This document shows, in pieces, positions 8,967 to 16,480 of a DNA stretch of 35,348 nt (position 1 is its first letter; each line of letters starts with the position of its first letter). This DNA is from a virus. Location of the stretch: positions 1 through 35,348 of the IMG/VR virus record IMGVR_UViG_3300037325_000526; one strand, 5' to 3'. The translations under genes and the position numbers were made by a program. The notes under the pieces were generated by a model. It was not told the DNA's origin, did no database searches, and worked only from the letters and a program-made list of their open reading frames with translations.

Positions 8967-11392
8967 CACATCCCCCTCCGACCAAGCGATACGGCGCGGG
9001 CGATGTCTGCTGCGACTTGGGTGCGCGATTGCCGGAAGCTTTCAGCGTCACGCGACATAATGGTCACCGAGATACTTGGCGCAGCACTCTGCCCTTGCCC
9101 GTAGCCAGCCGCCTCGCGTCGTGACAAAACCCGCTCGCCACGCTGGAGGATTGCCGGAACCTCATCTGGCTTGATCCCTGCCCAACCGCCCGCATGCATG
9201 CGCGAGGCATTGGCAAAGGCCATGGCGGGCACCATGCGTCCGGGGCCCGGTGATCCGACCACACCACCGGCGTGCAGGATATTCGCAAACAATCCACCCG
9301 CACCGCTCAGCGCACCAGAAAGTGCGTTGGCAATCGGCCCGAGGATGAAGCGCCGCGCCGCCAGTTTGGCAAGATCTGCTATCATCGAGGTGACGAGGTC
9401 GCGGAAATCCAGCTTGCCGGTTTTCACAAACTCACCGACGGCGTTTTCCGCCGAGGTGAAAGCACTGACCAGCGCGTTGCCGATGTCACCTCCAATGTCG
9501 CGTGCCTTGGCGGCGTAATCGGCGAGGGTCGCAACCGCCGCCTCCCATCCGGTCTTGGCCACTTCGGCCCCGGCAGCTGCTGCTGCCCCAGCGCCACCGG
9601 CGGCCCGCCCAGCCTCTGTCACGGACTCGTCCAGCCGGTCGGCAGCATCCGTCGCCCCGTTCAGCGCCGCTTCACCCTCTGTACCTGCGCCCGCAACAGC
9701 GTCTTTCAGCGCTTGCCAGCTTTGCATTGGCCTTGCGGCTGCATCGGCTAGCATGCCCGAGGCCTCGCGATACGCCTCGGCCCGGAATGTTGCGTCCTCC
9801 GCCATCCCAGTCAGACCGAGGTCCGGCGTGCTGACATAGGTCTGCGCCATTGCGGCTGAGAACGCTTCGGCGGCAGCGGTGCCGGCAGCGGCGGCGGATC
9901 CTGCAAACGGATTGTCGATCCGGCCCAGCGCGACTGGATCCAGCGTGCCGATCTTGACGCCACCTTCGCCCACGGCCCAATCGGGCAGCAGGTCCAGCGC
10001 GCCATTCAGCGCGTTGATGAAGTTGTTGATCCGGGTGACAACGCCGTTCAGCATGGCCTCGACGCCACCGATCAGCCCGTTTGCGGCCTGAAACGCGAAA
10101 TCCCCAATCGCACCGGGCAACTGGCCCCAGATCGCCTTCACTGCCTCATAGGCACCCTTGAAGATGCCCGCCGCCGAGTTACCAAAGCTGGTCACCGCCT
10201 CCACTGATGACTGCATCGCGCCATAGATGGTGGCTTGCAACCCTGCCCAACTGGCCTCGATTTTCGACCAAGCCGAATCTGCACCCAGACCAATTCGGTC
10301 CCAGACCTCAAGGGCCAGATCCTTAAGCAGGCCAATCGCTGCGCCAAATCCACCCGCGCCCGCGACGAGCCGGGTGAACTGAAACACCAACTCGCCCGCG
10401 CCGACGATCAGCGCGCCAATCCCCGTGCGGATCAAGGCGCCGCGCAGGAACACGAGGCCGGTGGCCAGCCCGCGCACTGACAAGGCTGCAGCCGCCAGAC
10501 CCGTCACCCAGCGCCCCGCCATGAGGGCAGCAAACGTCGCGGCATAGGTGGTCAGACGGCCAATGTTGTCGAACAGGGCTGTGATCGCGATCCCAATAGG
10601 GCCAGTGCTGCGCGCCATGTCCGCCAGCGCATTGGCCACAGCCTCCAGCGCCGGGGCTGCGGCGACCGTCAGACGGTTGGTCAAGCCGATCCAAATCAGG
10701 CTGAGCCGCGCGATGGCATCGCCGGTGCGTTCAATCTGGGATGCATCGCTGGCACTTACGGCCACACCGAAATCGCGGACGTCTTGCGCCGCTTCCCGTA
10801 GCGTGGCAGAATCGATCCGCAGAAACGCGAGCGCGGCTTTGTCACCAAAGAGATCAGAAGCCACTGCCGCGCGCTCGGCTTCGGGGACAAACTGGTTCAG
10901 CGCCTCCTGAATTGCGATGATGCGCTGGTCGAGTGGCATCGCCTGCAATTGTGCCGCCGTGAGGTTCAACCGCTGCAACGCCCCCACAGCGGATCCTGAT
11001 CCGGTCGCGGCCTCGGACAGCCGAGTGGTCAGTTTCTTGGTTGCCTGTTCGATCTCGCCCATGGAGACACCGGCCAGTTCCCCGGCCCATGTCAGTGTCT
11101 GGACGCTTTCCACCGTGGTCCGCATCGACTGCGCCAGCTTCGCCTGCGCATCGACGTTGGAAAGGCCCGAGCGGATCATCGCCACGCCAGCCGCCGCCGC
11201 AGCGACGGTCACCGCCGCCAGCGCGATCCCCGCCTTGCGGGCAAAGCTGCCAAGCCGAGCATTGGCCAGTTCCATCTCTGACGACAGACGGCCAAAGCCG
11301 CGCGCGCCAGCGTCCCCGATGCCTTCCAACTCGGCACGCACCTGGCGGCCGCCCTCGGCCACTAGGCGGACGGAGACGCGTTTTTCAGCCAT
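8966..11392 (-). CDS. Phage tail tape measure protein
   Basis: The 808-residue protein sets tail length and is expelled during DNA entry. It is rich in Ala and Gly and largely helical. It begins with a short beta-rich segment (VSVRLVAEGG), then a hydrophobic helix at about 55-75, a tape-measure core with several hydrophobic segments at about 245-350, and a C-terminal region with HAGGVVGSPGPGR and ILQRGERVLSRRE, typical of phage tape measure C-termini. It is several times longer than the short tape measure of R. capsulatus GTA, so a conventional long siphovirus tail is expected (about 0.12 micrometre at the usual 0.15 nm per residue, an estimate). AAGGA lies about 10 bases before the ATG. It is head-to-head with the AbrB/PIN cassette. 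Confidence 0.92.
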   Translation of the reverse strand: MAEKRVSVRLVAEGGRQVRAELEGIGDAGARGFGRLSSEMELANARLGSFARKAGIALAAVTVAAAAAGVAMIRSGLSNVDAQAKLAQSMRTTVESVQTLTWAGELAGVSMGEIEQATKKLTTRLSEAATGSGSAVGALQRLNLTAAQLQAMPLDQRIIAIQEALNQFVPEAERAAVASDLFGDKAALAFLRIDSATLREAAQDVRDFGVAVSASDASQIERTGDAIARLSLIWIGLTNRLTVAAAPALEAVANALADMARSTGPIGIAITALFDNIGRLTTYAATFAALMAGRWVTGLAAAALSVRGLATGLVFLRGALIRTGIGALIVGAGELVFQFTRLVAGAGGFGAAIGLLKDLALEVWDRIGLGADSAWSKIEASWAGLQATIYGAMQSSVEAVTSFGNSAAGIFKGAYEAVKAIWGQLPGAIGDFAFQAANGLIGGVEAMLNGVVTRINNFINALNGALDLLPDWAVGEGGVKIGTLDPVALGRIDNPFAGSAAAAGTAAAEAFSAAMAQTYVSTPDLGLTGMAEDATFRAEAYREASGMLADAAARPMQSWQALKDAVAGAGTEGEAALNGATDAADRLDESVTEAGRAAGGAGAAAAAGAEVAKTGWEAAVATLADYAAKARDIGGDIGNALVSAFTSAENAVGEFVKTGKLDFRDLVTSMIADLAKLAARRFILGPIANALSGALSGAGGLFANILHAGGVVGSPGPGRMVPAMAFANASRMHAGGWAGIKPDEVPAILQRGERVLSRREAAGYGQGQSAAPSISVTIMSRDAESFRQSRTQVAADIARAVSLGRRGM

Positions 11393-11462
11393 GGAACAGG
11401 ATCCTTGAAATTTGGAGCAGGGTGTCTTACGTTTATCTTATCGATCTAGAGAGGGTATGATC

Positions 11463-11675
11463 ATGTCAGAGACAGCCACCCTGTCCACAAAGTTTCAAAT
11501 CTCTATTCCCAAGGCGATCCGCTCAGCCCAAGCTTGGGAGGCAGGGTTAACCTTTGCCTTCATCCCCAAGGGAACAGGTGTTTTGCTTGTGCCCATCCCG
11601 AAGCGGGATGCGCTGAAGGGTCTCGCCCAAGGGGCAAACGGGACAGACTATCGTGATCGACAGGACCGCTTTTGA
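11463..11675 (+). CDS. vapB: AbrB/MazE-type antitoxin of a VapBC-like module (cassette 1)
   Basis: This is a 70-residue DNA-binding antitoxin. The N-terminal STKFQISIPKAIR pattern is the swapped-hairpin AbrB fold; the C-terminal tail (LAQGANGTDYRDRQDRF) is the expected toxin-blocking arm. The ATG at 11463 is preferred over upstream in-frame ATGs because the AbrB fold starts here and AGAGAGG precedes it. It overlaps the toxin by one base (TGATG). The gene lies on the plus strand inside the minus-strand phage tail operon, between tape measure and tail chaperone genes. It probably represses its own promoter in the 70-base gap to the tape-measure gene. Confidence 0.85.
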   Translation: MSETATLSTKFQISIPKAIRSAQAWEAGLTFAFIPKGTGVLLVPIPKRDALKGLAQGANGTDYRDRQDRF

Positions 11676-12055
11676 TGGTCCTCGTCGACACATCGGCTTG
11701 GATTGAGTGGCTGATAGGGTCCCCAACCGGGGACAAACTGACAAAGCATCTTCCGGAGCAAGCGGATTGGCTTGTGCCGACGATGGTGCAGTTGGAACTT
11801 GCAAAGTGGCTCACGCGTGAGGTCGGGGAGGACAAGGCCGATCAGGTGATCGCTTTTACGCAGGTCTGTCAGATCGTCCCGCTCGATACCGAGATCGCGC
11901 TTGGCGCGGCCGACGCCTGCCGCATCCACAAGTTGGCAACGGCAGATGCCATCATGTTTGCCACGGCGCGGGCGCGTGGGGCGACGCTGCTGACCTGCGA
12001 CGCGCATTTCGAAGGACTGCCTGGGGTCACCCTGATCGAGAAGATCAAGAGCTGA
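11675..12055 (+). CDS. vapC: PIN-domain ribonuclease toxin, VapC-like (cassette 1)
   Basis: This 126-residue PIN nuclease probably cleaves a cellular RNA when freed from its antitoxin; the target cannot be read from sequence. The acidic residues of the family are present: D5 in VDTSAW, E41 in QLELAKW, D91 in ATADAIM and D109 in LTCDAHF, so the active site looks intact. The ATG overlaps the antitoxin stop by one base, so translation is coupled. Its last 11 bases overlap, antisense, the end of the frameshifted tail chaperone gene, which means the cassette and the phage gene share their 3' ends. Confidence 0.88.
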   Translation: MVLVDTSAWIEWLIGSPTGDKLTKHLPEQADWLVPTMVQLELAKWLTREVGEDKADQVIAFTQVCQIVPLDTEIALGAADACRIHKLATADAIMFATARARGATLLTCDAHFEGLPGVTLIEKIKS

Positions 12056-12724
12056 CGCCAGAGGTGCCGTTATCCACAATCTGCTCGTTCAGCTTTCGCA
12101 CCATCACGGCCTCGATTTCGGGCAGCAGTTCGGCGGCGATCAGGGTGTCGATGCCCAGCGCGGTCGCGAGCGCCAAGGCGGCCCCCATATCCCAGCCCAA
12201 AACTGCGCCGGGGATCACCCGCAATTGTCCACCGAGGCGGCCGACCAGATCCCAGATCTGCCAGCCCTCTGGTGTCTGCGGCCTATTCAGTTTTGCGGGG
12301 CAGTCCGGGCACGGCCCCGCGCAGGCGGCGCAGTAGCGATCGCCCCCGCCGAAGGACCACTCGGCGAGGGCGCGGAGCCGTTTTTTTCTGCGTCCAGGAT
12401 GAGGCCGCGTGCGACATATTGGGTCTGGAAGGCCTCAAAGACCGGCCAGAATTCCAAAAGGGCGTTGATGCCTTCGGGCGTGACGGGCACAATTGTGCCC
12501 GTGTCATCCCCCACACCTTCCCAATCCAAGACAGCCCGGCGGGCGACAGCTTTCGCCATGGTGAGGGCAAGTTCCTCTTGGGTGGAGGTGTCTGACATTG
12601 CCTCAATGGCCGGATCCGCGCGGGCCGAGACCATCAATGTAGTGGTCAGAGGTGCCACCAGCAAGCGCAGGCCCGGGGCAAGCTCAAGCCATTGCGGCGC
12701 GGCAGTCAAGTTCAGACGGATCAT
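12045..12724 (-). CDS. Tail assembly chaperone, long -1 frameshift product (gpGT-like, DUF7697-like C-domain)
   Basis: The minus strand carries an A AAA AAC heptamer at 12386-12380, in register with the short chaperone frame. Slipping back one base there opens a second frame that runs 111 further codons to a TGA at 12047-12045, giving 226 residues in total. The extension reads RLRALAEWSFGGGD, then a C-x2-C-x3-C-x2-C cluster (CAAC, CPDC), then TPEGWQIWDL and LGWDMGAALALATALGID. This resembles the DUF7697-type proteins that follow tail chaperones in Rhodobacterales phages. The extension lacks a good start of its own near its beginning, which supports frameshifting. A 6-bp hairpin (CGCCGA/TCGGCG, 12366-12347) lies 13 bases downstream of the heptamer. 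This is the lambda G/GT arrangement; the long form would recruit the tape measure. Frameshifting itself is inferred. Confidence 0.8.
12287..12724 (-). CDS. Tail assembly chaperone, short product (gpG-like)
   Basis: This is the frame-0 product, 145 residues. Residues 1-115 form the conserved part (LDWEGVGDDTGT, VTPEGINALLEFWPVFEAFQTQYVARGLILDAEKN), similar to phage tail chaperones of Rhodobacterales. Residues 116-145 are a low-complexity Ser/Pro/Ala/Arg tail translated past the slippery site and probably carry no fold. The ATG at 12724 has GAAAGG 7 bases upstream. In siphophages this protein coats the tape measure before the tube assembles and is absent from the virion. Its leader contains the T-run of the terminator of the DUF1186 gene, so its expression needs read-through or antitermination. 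Confidence 0.85.
   Translation of the reverse strand: MIRLNLTAAPQWLELAPGLRLLVAPLTTTLMVSARADPAIEAMSDTSTQEELALTMAKAVARRAVLDWEGVGDDTGTIVPVTPEGINALLEFWPVFEAFQTQYVARGLILDAEKNGSAPSPSGPSAGAIATAPPARGRARTAPQN
12380..12386 (-). promoter_or_regulatory. Programmed -1 ribosomal frameshift heptamer A AAA AAC
   Basis: On the minus strand, codons GAA AAA AAC (residues 113-115 of the chaperone) form the canonical X XXY YYZ slippery heptamer. A -1 shift joins the short chaperone frame to a 111-codon open frame with strong coding character, including Cys-x2-Cys motifs. It occupies the position expected for the G/GT slip site of long-tailed phages. Confidence 0.8.
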
Positions 12725-12742
12725 GGTTAAGCCTTTCTCAAA

Positions 12743-12772
12743 ACAAAAGCGACGTGCCGGGGCACGTCGCTT
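12743..12772 (-). terminator. Rho-independent terminator of the DUF1186/SEC-C gene
   Basis: On the minus strand, AAGCGACGTGCC pairs with GGCACGTCGCTT in a nearly perfect 10-12 bp stem, followed by TTTTGTTTTG. It lies 36 bases after the DUF1186 stop codon and ends 19 bases before the tail chaperone start. This is one of the clearest terminators in the window. Confidence 0.85.
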
Positions 12773-12807
12773 GGGAGGGTGGTCTGCAGAAAGAACGGCG
12801 GTTCAGG

Positions 12808-13707
12808 TTACTGCAGGCAGCATTTCTTGAACTTCTTGCCGCTGCCACAAGGGCAGGGATCATTTCGCCCAGTTTTCCCGGTGAAGACGCTGTTGAACGG
12901 GTCACCGGCTCGCGGCATCAGGGATGACAGCACGTTCAACCGCCCTGAAGCCTTCTTGGCCAGGTATTCCGGAGTGAAGCAGTACCATGGCTCAAGTTCC
13001 GCGATGGTGTCGGTGATCAGGGTGTTGCTCGAGGAATTGGTAAGCCATTCAGGCCGTCCGGCATCCACCGTTCCCTGAAGCCGCTGTGTAAAGTCCTCGA
13101 TGCGGCTATGATCGGGCGCAATCAGCCCCTTGTCGAACACGGCGCGCACCGAAGGTTCCAGATCCACCAGCCCGAGAGCGGCGATACATTCGGCCCATGC
13201 CCACCAGATCTCTTCGCCGGTCACGTGGCCTGTCAGGTCGAAGAAGTCGACCAAGAACGCCGTGATGCGGGGCCGAAGCTCGGGATCCTCCAAGGCAAGG
13301 ATGGCCAGCGTGTCAAACATCTCGCCGCGTACAAAGCCGTCGGCCTCGTCATCCAGGACGATGTCGAACAGTGGCTGCAAATCACCATCAAAAATCCCCG
13401 CCAAGACACGGGCCGAGGCTTCGGTGATCAAATCCCCCAGCAGGGCATCCAGAAACGCCGGATCGCGCCGAAGCAGTGTTGCGAGGGGCCGATAGGCCTT
13501 GGTCTCGCGCCATTCGGCGAGCAGAAAGAAGATGAACACGGAGGCACCCATGCCCTCGAGGTCGTCGATCTTTGCCGATTGCAGTTGGTCGATGTGGTCC
13601 AGAAAGACAGGCACCATGGCGTCGCGGGATGTCCCTGCTGCCTCCAACGCTTCGCGCGGCAGGGGACCGGTGGCTGCCAATGCCGTCATGATTTCGGCGG
13701 GTGTCAT
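12808..13707 (-). CDS. DUF1186 protein with C-terminal SEC-C zinc motif (cargo gene)
   Basis: This 299-residue protein has helical repeats typical of DUF1186 (for example VRGEMFDTLAILALEDPELRPRI and TGEEIWWAWAECIAALGL) and ends in a SEC-C motif, CPCGSGKKFKKCC, which binds zinc and often mediates binding to ribosome- or SecB-type partners. Its function is unknown. It is not a tail gene: it separates the tail tube from the tail chaperone and is followed by its own strong terminator. This is the layout of a moron, a gene expressed independently from a prophage. AAAGG lies 8 bases before the ATG, and a palindrome lies just upstream. Expression in the lysogen is inferred, not shown. Confidence 0.88.
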   Translation of the reverse strand: MTPAEIMTALAATGPLPREALEAAGTSRDAMVPVFLDHIDQLQSAKIDDLEGMGASVFIFFLLAEWRETKAYRPLATLLRRDPAFLDALLGDLITEASARVLAGIFDGDLQPLFDIVLDDEADGFVRGEMFDTLAILALEDPELRPRITAFLVDFFDLTGHVTGEEIWWAWAECIAALGLVDLEPSVRAVFDKGLIAPDHSRIEDFTQRLQGTVDAGRPEWLTNSSSNTLITDTIAELEPWYCFTPEYLAKKASGRLNVLSSLMPRAGDPFNSVFTGKTGRNDPCPCGSGKKFKKCCLQ

Positions 13708-13725
13708 ATGCGGAACCTTTCATCG

Positions 13726-13755
13726 GGGAATCATCTTTAAAGATACAGCTATTCC
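13726..13755. promoter_or_regulatory. Palindrome upstream of the DUF1186 gene, candidate operator
   Basis: A perfect 12-base palindrome, ATCTTTAAAGAT (13733-13744), is flanked by GGAAT on one side and ATTCC on the other, so the whole 30-base segment is a nested dyad. It sits 26 bases before the DUF1186 start codon, in the 88-base gap after the tail tube gene. I see only a weak -10-like TATCTT overlapping it. It may be an operator. Confidence 0.4.
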
Positions 13756-13795
13756 GGGACAGCCTCCACTGGGCGGATTGGCTTTGGCGTGCGAT

Positions 13796-14734
13796 TCAAT
13801 AGCTCACAATGCTGTTGATAAGGACGGCGGTGCACATGCGTGCGGGGCTGATAGCCTTGGCAGCTTGCCAGTCAAAACTGGCCTGCACGCCTTGGGGCCC
13901 CGCGATCTCAATCCGTGGGCGGGGCAGGTAGACGGCATGGGCGGTGAAGGTGAAGCTGGCATTGGCCCCGAGGCTGTAGTTGAATTCCAATTCGCAAGGG
14001 CTGCCATCGATGGCTTGGGTCACCAGCGTCGTGTCGGAAAACCGGACCTCAATGCGCCCGGTGAGTGCTGCCATGGTCGGGTCGGCCCCATCGATACGAC
14101 CGTCGCCACGGATGGTCTCGATCCGGTCAAGGTTGTTCGAATAGGTGATTTCGGCCGACACCACGTTGCCCAGCGCAGTGCCATTGCGTTTCACCGTGCC
14201 GTTGAAATGGCCGAAGCGCTGAAGGCTCAACGCTGTCGGTGTGCCTGCGGCGGTAACGGCAGCGATGGCCTCACCCTGCGCCACCAAACGCGCTGTCGCG
14301 GTCAACAGGCCGGAGCGTTGCATCTGCCAAGACAATTGGTCGAGCACGCAGCCGGAATACATCGCGAAACGCGGCACCTCGGGCATGGCCGTCTCAATCG
14401 ATAGGCTGGGCAGGGTCCAGTTGCCTGACTGGAAGGCATGAGTCTTGGGCGTGGTGCCGCTGGTGGTCGGTTGGCCGAACGCTGCTTTCAACCAATAGCC
14501 GAACGCCTCGACATCGATGGGGATCACCACTTCTCCGTCGGCGGTCACCGCATCCTTGATCGGGGCCAGGGGATCGCGGCCATAGCCCAGCAGCTCGGAC
14601 TCCAGCAAAGGTTGTTCTGACCCGAGCGTTGTCCGGGCAAAGGGCATCAGCCGGAACCCACTCACCGGCGGGGAGCCGTAAACTGTCTCATACGCAAGCG
14701 CCATCTGCGCCCGCGCGCCTTGCGCACGTGCCAT
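13796..14734 (-). CDS. Phage tail tube (major tail) protein
   Basis: This 312-residue protein probably polymerises into the tail tube. It is beta-rich, with an N-terminal stretch (ALAYETVYGSPPVSGFRLMPF) and internal segments (VVIPIDVEAFGYWLKAAFGQP, NNLDRIETIRGDGRIDGADPTMAALTG) seen in phage tail tube proteins of alphaproteobacteria. The C-terminal part (YLPRPRIEI onward) may be an added immunoglobulin-like or decoration segment. AAGGAG lies 6 bases before the ATG, a strong ribosome site that fits an abundant structural protein. It lies between tail terminator and chaperone genes as expected. Confidence 0.82.
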   Translation of the reverse strand: MARAQGARAQMALAYETVYGSPPVSGFRLMPFARTTLGSEQPLLESELLGYGRDPLAPIKDAVTADGEVVIPIDVEAFGYWLKAAFGQPTTSGTTPKTHAFQSGNWTLPSLSIETAMPEVPRFAMYSGCVLDQLSWQMQRSGLLTATARLVAQGEAIAAVTAAGTPTALSLQRFGHFNGTVKRNGTALGNVVSAEITYSNNLDRIETIRGDGRIDGADPTMAALTGRIEVRFSDTTLVTQAIDGSPCELEFNYSLGANASFTFTAHAVYLPRPRIEIAGPQGVQASFDWQAAKAISPARMCTAVLINSIVSY

Positions 14735-14759
14735 GGGGGTCTCCTTTTATGTTGGGGTG

Positions 14760-15182
14760 TCAGGCCAGCGGGCCGGTGGTGGTATAGTGCAGGGCGATGG
14801 TGATGACCGCGGCTTTCAGCGCCGCCGCGCCCTCGATGGGCAGATCGACCGAGGTCGGGGCTTCGGGTTCGACCCAATCGCAAAGGCCACCCAGCGTGCG
14901 GTCGGATTCCAGCGTGGTGCTGATGGCTAAAATCAGGCTGTCGAAGGCACTGGCGCGGCCAATCGGGGCTTGGACGACGACCTCCAACTCGGCGCGGTGT
15001 TGGTAATGGTAGCGCAGGGGCGACAGCGTCACCTCTGGCTCGCCGGGCTGGCCGTCGCGCAGGATGATCAGCCCGGCTGCCGGGATACGCTCGGGCAGCA
15101 CCTCGTCACGCAAGGTTAGGGCGGCAAGCGGCTGCAGCCGCGCCAGTAGCGCGGCGAGGATGGTTTCGCGGGTGGTGGGCAT
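14760..15182 (-). CDS. Tail terminator-like protein (gpU-type; sometimes annotated acyl-CoA transferase)
   Basis: The 140-residue product has the small-protein layout of a tail terminator: an N-terminal helix (TRETILAALLARLQPLAAL), then strands (GLIILRDGQPGEPEVTLSPL, YHYQHRAELEVVVQA) and a final strand pair ALKAAVITIALHYTTTGPLA. Position supports this: it directly precedes the tail tube gene, with a 25-base gap. Related proteins are often labelled acyl-CoA transferase in databases, for which I see no support. The gene is head-to-head with the ParDE cassette across 89 bases. Confidence 0.7.
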   Translation of the reverse strand: MPTTRETILAALLARLQPLAALTLRDEVLPERIPAAGLIILRDGQPGEPEVTLSPLRYHYQHRAELEVVVQAPIGRASAFDSLILAISTTLESDRTLGGLCDWVEPEAPTSVDLPIEGAAALKAAVITIALHYTTTGPLA

Positions 15183-15271
15183 TTGCGCGCCCCTCTCTGA
15201 ATTGTGGCTTCTGCGATGGTTTCAGATATGCTAAAGGTAATACCCATGAATACTCACTCGGAGCAGCACCC

Positions 15272-15556
15272 ATGAACGCCGTCCGCCCCATCGCCGTGAA
15301 GCTCGATCAGGATACCCGCGACCGCCTCAAGCGGCTGGCGGTTGCCAAGGATCGCTCCACGCACTGGATGCTGCGCGAGGCTGTGACGCAGTTCGTCGAG
15401 CGCGAAGAGAAGCGCGAGGCGTTCAGGCAGGCCGGTTTGCTGGCTTGGGAAGACTATCAGGCCACTGGTAGGCACGTTACGCATGACGAGGCCGATGCCT
15501 GGCTTGCCAAGCTGGAAGCAGGCGAAGAGGCCGAACCCCCTGAATGTCACAACTGA
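15272..15556 (+). CDS. parD: ParD/CopG-type ribbon-helix-helix antitoxin (cassette 2)
   Basis: This is a 94-residue antitoxin. The N-terminal ribbon-helix-helix is clear (RPIAVKLDQDTRDRLKRLAVAKDRSTHWMLREAVTQFV across about residues 4-42), followed by a helical toxin-binding tail (VEREEKREAFRQAGLLAWEDY onward). It overlaps the toxin gene by 13 bases. GGAG precedes the ATG by about 9 bases. The gene is on the plus strand within the minus-strand phage operon and probably autoregulates from the 89-base gap, where GGTAATACC is a small dyad. Confidence 0.88.
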   Translation: MNAVRPIAVKLDQDTRDRLKRLAVAKDRSTHWMLREAVTQFVEREEKREAFRQAGLLAWEDYQATGRHVTHDEADAWLAKLEAGEEAEPPECHN

Positions 15557-15834
15557 TCTGGTCACCCGCCGCGCTGCGGGATGTCGAGCGCCTGCATAAG
15601 TTCCTTGCCGAAAAGAACCCTGAGGCCGCCCGCCGTGCGGCCAAATTCATCCGTGAAGGCATGCAGATCTTGCGCGATCAGCCCGGAGTTGGTCGACCGG
15701 TTGATGACATGGAGCCGGAATTTCGCGAGTGGTTCATCACCTTTGGCGACAGCGGCTATGTGTCCCTTTATCGGTTCGACGGTGCGACGGCGGTGATCCT
15801 CGCCATACGCCACCAGCGTGAGGCAGGCTATTGA
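15544..15834 (+). CDS. parE: ParE/RelE-superfamily toxin (cassette 2)
   Basis: This is a 96-residue toxin of the ParE/RelE fold. The pattern WSPAALRDVERLHKFLAEKNPEAA, then RDQPGVGRPV, EFREWFI and VILAIRHQREAGY is typical of ParE-type toxins, which usually poison DNA gyrase; some relatives cleave mRNA, and sequence alone does not decide. The toxin start lies inside the end of the antitoxin gene, so expression is coupled. Its stop codon is only 16 bases from the stop codon of the convergent DUF6441 gene. Confidence 0.88.
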   Translation: MSQLIWSPAALRDVERLHKFLAEKNPEAARRAAKFIREGMQILRDQPGVGRPVDDMEPEFREWFITFGDSGYVSLYRFDGATAVILAIRHQREAGY

Positions 15835-15850
15835 CGATAAAAGGGAAAGA

Positions 15851-16480
15851 TTAAACCCTCCCCTCCACCCAATTTGCCACGATCAGTCCCGGCACGCCTT
15901 CCACCGCCCGTTCTGCATCCCGCGCCAAGTCCAGCCTCTTGGGCAACTTCACCTGCGGCACCAGCAGGAAGATCGGCACGGTTGCCACGCCGCGCCCGGT
16001 TTTTGACTTGCTCGCCACAGCGCGACCTTTCGTATTCAGCCGCCCCTCGGCCACCAGCAGGCTCGGTCCGCGACGACGGTAGATGAACCGCAGCCGCAAC
16101 CCAGCGCGGCGTTCCCATTCGCCGGGCGTGATGCGGCCACCCTTGCTGCTTTTGCCAGCGGCTGCAGTCGGGATTGCCAGCCAAAAGCCGTTCTTGGACC
16201 GGATCAGCGGGCCGGTGTCATGGGCGCCGACGATCACTGGTGCGTTGGACCAGACCAATGCTGCCGCGCTCAGACTGTCGCCGGACTTTGGGAAGCTGGC
16301 GAGCCGAATAGAATTGCCAAGCCGGGTGCCCAGCCCGGCGCCGGTGATCTGCGTCCGCCAGGCGGATTTCAGGCCCGTTCCGGCCTCGCGCATGGCGGCC
16401 GTGACGGCGCGTTCGCCTGCGGCAACTTCGGCTGCCATCATGGCGACGATGTCCGGCGCGATATCGAGCTTCAGTTTCAT
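15851..16480 (-). CDS. DUF6441 phage protein (neck or tail completion)
   Basis: The product has 209 residues. The stretches AGERAVTAAMREAGTGLKSAWR, SWSN-like NAPVIVGAHDTGPLIRSKNGFWLAIPT and VPIFLLVPQVKLPKRLDL are typical of the DUF6441 family, which recurs between head-tail joining and tail terminator genes of Rhodobacterales phages. The position suggests a neck or tail completion protein (HK97 gp10-like role), but this is inference. The ATG at 16480 overlaps the preceding stop by 4 bases (ATGA). A longer frame upstream is a shadow of the preceding gene. Confidence 0.72.
   Translation of the reverse strand: MKLKLDIAPDIVAMMAAEVAAGERAVTAAMREAGTGLKSAWRTQITGAGLGTRLGNSIRLASFPKSGDSLSAAALVWSNAPVIVGAHDTGPLIRSKNGFWLAIPTAAAGKSSKGGRITPGEWERRAGLRLRFIYRRRGPSLLVAEGRLNTKGRAVASKSKTGRGVATVPIFLLVPQVKLPKRLDLARDAERAVEGVPGLIVANWVEGRV

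Noticed and set aside
11405-11439. Sigma-70 promoter for the first AbrB/PIN cassette (TTGGAG with TATCTT)
   Set aside because: Only 3 of 6 and 4 of 6 matches; too weak to annotate, although a promoter must lie in this gap.
13499-14404. 301-codon plus-strand frame across the DUF1186 start and tail tube gene
   Set aside because: It crosses two recognised genes and an intergenic palindrome and has no coding signature.
14760-15182. Acyl-CoA transferase
   Set aside because: Only a database habit for this family; size and place indicate a tail terminator.
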